A stretch of DNA of 64,000 nt, from positions 1,598,501-1,662,500 of the forward strand of contig WPIO01000046.1 of the NCBI GenBank assembly GCA_009760855.2, written 5' to 3'. Shown piece by piece: positions 61,770 to 64,000 of the stretch. Source of the stretch: Cristatella mucedo (taxonomy: Eukaryota > Bryozoa > Phylactolaemata > Cristatellidae). The notes beneath the pieces are model-generated. The model was given only the letters and a program-made list of their open reading frames with translations, was not told where the DNA came from and did no database searches. Each line of letters begins with the position of its first letter. The first letter of the stretch is position 1. Position numbers and translations under genes: made by a program.

Positions 61770-62040
61770 CGGCTGTTTCTGACAGACTGCTAGTGCCACT
61801 TGGCTGTTGCTGACAGACTTCTGCTGCCAGGCTGTTGCTGACATACTGCTGGCACCGCTTGGCTGTTGCTGACAGACTTCTGCTGCCAGGCTGCTGCTGA
61901 CACACTACTAGTGCTGCTTGGCGGTTGCTGACAGACTTCTGCTGCCAGACTGTTGCTGACAGACTGCCAGCACTGCTTGGCGGTTGCTAACAGGCTGCTG
62001 CTGCTGCCAGGCTGTTGCTGACAGACTGCTGGTGCCACTG
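61770..62040 (+). repeat. About 59-bp minisatellite (30+29-bp dimer), CTG-rich
   Basis: About 4.5 copies of a two-part unit. One half is 'ttggctgttgctgacagact' + tctgctgccag, the other 'gctgttgctgacagactgct' + ggtgccact. Both halves share gctgttgctgacagact, so the unit arose by doubling of a roughly 30-bp ancestor. A CTG/CTA run (61737-61768) precedes it. The antisense open frame changes register between units and is not a gene. Confidence 0.92.
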
Positions 62041-62446
62041 GTGCTCTTACCTCTCTTCAACGGCTGCCACTACCACCACTGCAGCTGCTGCCACTCGGCT
62101 GTTGCTTACAGTTTATGCTGGAGCTAAACATCAAGCGCTTGTAGTTTATGCATGCCGGGGACCGGATCAAGCTGATGCCAATGCCAGCCGGGGCTCGAAA
62201 ACCTGTTAGCTAATGGAAGCTGCGTCTGCTAGCAATTTGACTTGGGGTGGGGTCTCTGTTTGAATTACTGTCACCTGGGCTTCACATGGGCAATGAAACG
62301 ACGATTTCGATCTTGAGGCTGCAGCATCTTGCACGTCCTCTCTTGACCTCTCTTGACGAGTGTACTGGGTTCAAGGGGCTGCAATCACAAATTGTGTGAG
62401 CTTAGTCATACTAGACGCAAGAGTATTTCTTAGCTAGCGTCTTGGC
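62041..62446. other. Unassigned sequence
   Basis: Nothing recognised. Confidence 0.35.
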
Positions 62447-62695
<249 letters not shown>

Positions 62696-62796
62696 CCCAC
62701 TGACCCACATGTTGCTCCAGTCATTTGCACCAGCCTAAATATCCGATCTCCTCTTTGCTTGCTTGCTCCTTCAGGGTGTTCACGCATCGCCAGCTC

Positions 62797-62922
62797 CTGG
62801 TTTGGCCCAGTGGTTGAGGTGCATGCCGTTAACGACCGAGGTCAAGTTGAATGCATTTCATGACCGTGGTCGTAGGCTCGACCCCTGCGGCATAGGTGAA
62901 GCACCTGAGTAATGTAATGTAA
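62797..62922 (+). mobile_element. SINE-2 with truncated tail
   Basis: The A box TGGCCCAGTGG (62803-62813) is a perfect consensus match. The B box is GGCTCGACCCC (62875-62885). The tail begins gtgaagcacctgagtaatg and is then cut by the ATGTA-rich start of the LINE-B tail. Confidence 0.85.
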
Positions 62923-64000
62923 TGTATCTCCTTCAGTAACTCCACAAAGTCATAAAGACCATGTGGGTGTTACGCAGGAGAGTTTTGTATAGCGCACTCA
63001 CAGCCTAAGCGGCTTTCGGTAAGCATTCAGTACCCAACAGACTTCGTCTCACGAAACAAAGAGAAAGTGGGAAGCATAGCAGAGTCAGGAGAGCAGTTGA
63101 GGTAGTGAGTAGCATAGAAGTAGCAGTTCAGGACCGCTGAAAAAGATGTGCCAAAGTTGGCAGTTGGAGAGTAGATGTCGTTGCATAAGAAATGTGGAAG
63201 CGAGTTCCACAGTCTAGGACCTGCAGAGCTAAAGCTTCTGTCGCCAACTGTCTTTAAGCGGAGGAATGGGACAGCTAATGTATTGTCCACACAGGACCTG
63301 AGGGCGCGAACAGGCTGAAACTGATGCAGCAGTTCAGCTAGGTACGAAGGAGCCAAGCCGTGGTGGGCCTTTTGGGTCAGCGTAAGAACTTTGCTCTGTA
63401 TCCTTTGCTCAACCGGCAGCCATCCTAGCTCTTTCAGCAGAGGTGACACGTGCTCAAACCGCTGGGACTTGAAGACCAGCTTTGCAGCCATATTCATAGT
63501 CCGCTGTAGTGGCATAATAGCTTTCTTTGGTAGCCCAGCCAAAAGGGAATTACAATAATCAAGCCGAGACAGAACTAAAGAGCTAGTTAAATTGTTTACA
63601 AGCTACTGTGGGAGACAGCTTCTAATCTTGGATAGGGATCGGATGTGATGGCTAGCTGTAGAGGCAGTCTTCTGAATGAAGCTTTTGAAGTTGAGGCAGC
63701 TGTCGAACACGACACCTAGATAACGAGCACGTGGTGAAGGTCGCACAATAGCATCACCTATTAGAAGAGCAAAGCCTTTTAATACAGCCACACGCTTAGG
63801 GTGTCCTATGAGAAGCAGTTCGGTTTTATCGTCATTTAATTTCAGGAAGTTTTCCGACATCCAGGATCGAATATCGGCAAGGCAAGCATTCAGTTTCTCG
63901 TTGCTGCAGCAGATTCCGACGGTTTAAATGACAAATACAACTGAGTATCGTCAGCATAGAAGTGATATCCTATTCCATGGGCCTTAATCACTTTTCCCAG
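62920..64000 (-). mobile_element. LINE-B, best copy, running off the window
   Basis: Minus-strand LINE-B from its (TGTAA)n-like tail (62920) through the 3' UTR and ORF2 C-terminus to the YADD region at the window edge. The 5' part lies beyond 64000. It is a CR1/L2-group element distinct from LINE-A by its 3' UTR, tail and protein (LAPSYLAELLHQF versus MAPAYLSDILP). Confidence 0.93.
63027..64000 (-). pseudogene. LINE-B ORF2, RT end and C-terminus, two nonsense codons and a shift
   Basis: From the window edge it reads GYHFYADDTQLYLSFKP with intact YADD (about 63930-63970). After a frame change near 63898 it reads DIRSWMSENFLKLNDDKTELLL, then CLNFKSFIQKTAS and RSLSKIRSCLPQ. It continues in the same frame past a TAG (63603-63605) to LVLSRLDYCNSLLAGLPKKA and the WNSLPHFL region. 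A TGA at 63027-63029 replaces the Arg codon that follows SVGY in the copy at 4630, consistent with CpG decay (CGA to TGA). The remaining 3' codons still read to QNSPA. Nearly intact, hence young, but non-functional as it stands. Confidence 0.88.

Noticed and set aside
61790-62038. Gln/Ser/Ala repeat protein on the minus strand
   Set aside because: The 59-bp repeat changes frame from unit to unit, so the repeated peptide is not maintained.
61770-62040. CRISPR-like array
   Set aside because: Units are contiguous dimers without unique spacers, and the window is eukaryotic.

Overview
The window looks like repeat-dominated intergenic or intronic DNA from an invertebrate metazoan. The evidence is eukaryotic: CR1/L2-group non-LTR retrotransposons, tRNA-derived SINEs, a Tigger (pogo/Tc1-mariner) remnant, a hAT transposase remnant with hAT-like miniature elements, and about 4 kb of (CT)n/(GA)n microsatellite. 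I cannot name the phylum. I recognised no intact host protein-coding gene, rRNA or genuine tRNA gene. Nearly every long open frame is a low-complexity translation of CT/GA arrays or a broken transposon ORF.

Two LINE families account for most of the recognisable coding sequence. LINE-A ends in a tail of the form 'aaagcgcctagagagagatt...(TTA)n'. Its longest copies lie at 45725-48520 (+) and 31707-34326 (-), with a 3' piece at 24332-25295 (-). Degraded relatives lie at 57785-59525, 44365-44695 and 19862-20400, and bare tails lie at 5068, 7262, 28212, 42773 and 51985. LINE-B is a related family with a different, (ATTAC)n-like tail. Copies lie at 3050, 4574, 8190, 22220, 37455, 40465, 51166, 59545 and 62925-64000. 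All are 5' truncated and broken by indels or stops.

Two tRNA-derived SINE families occur. SINE-1 (about ten copies) has pol III A/B boxes, a body with consecutive short stem-loops and a T-rich 3' end. SINE-2 (four copies) has near-consensus A boxes and a 3' tail that matches the LINE-A tail, which points to LINE-A as its mobilising partner.

Layout: 1-10 kb holds LINE-B and LINE-A scraps, a (CA)n/(TG)n palindrome, Tigger, SINE-2 and two hAT-like MITEs. 10-19 kb holds CT arrays, a perfect 25-bp hairpin and a 1.9-kb GA array with higher-order structure. 19-26 kb holds LINE pieces and a LINE-A copy embedded between two large CT arrays. 26-38 kb holds SINE-1 copies and a long LINE-A copy. 38-39 kb is CpG-rich. 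39.9-41 kb holds the hAT remnant and LINE-B. 42-48.5 kb holds MITE, microsatellite and the best LINE-A copy. 48.5-57.5 kb is mostly unrecognised sequence with scattered SINEs. 57.6-64 kb holds old LINE relics, a 59-bp minisatellite and a LINE-B copy running off the end.
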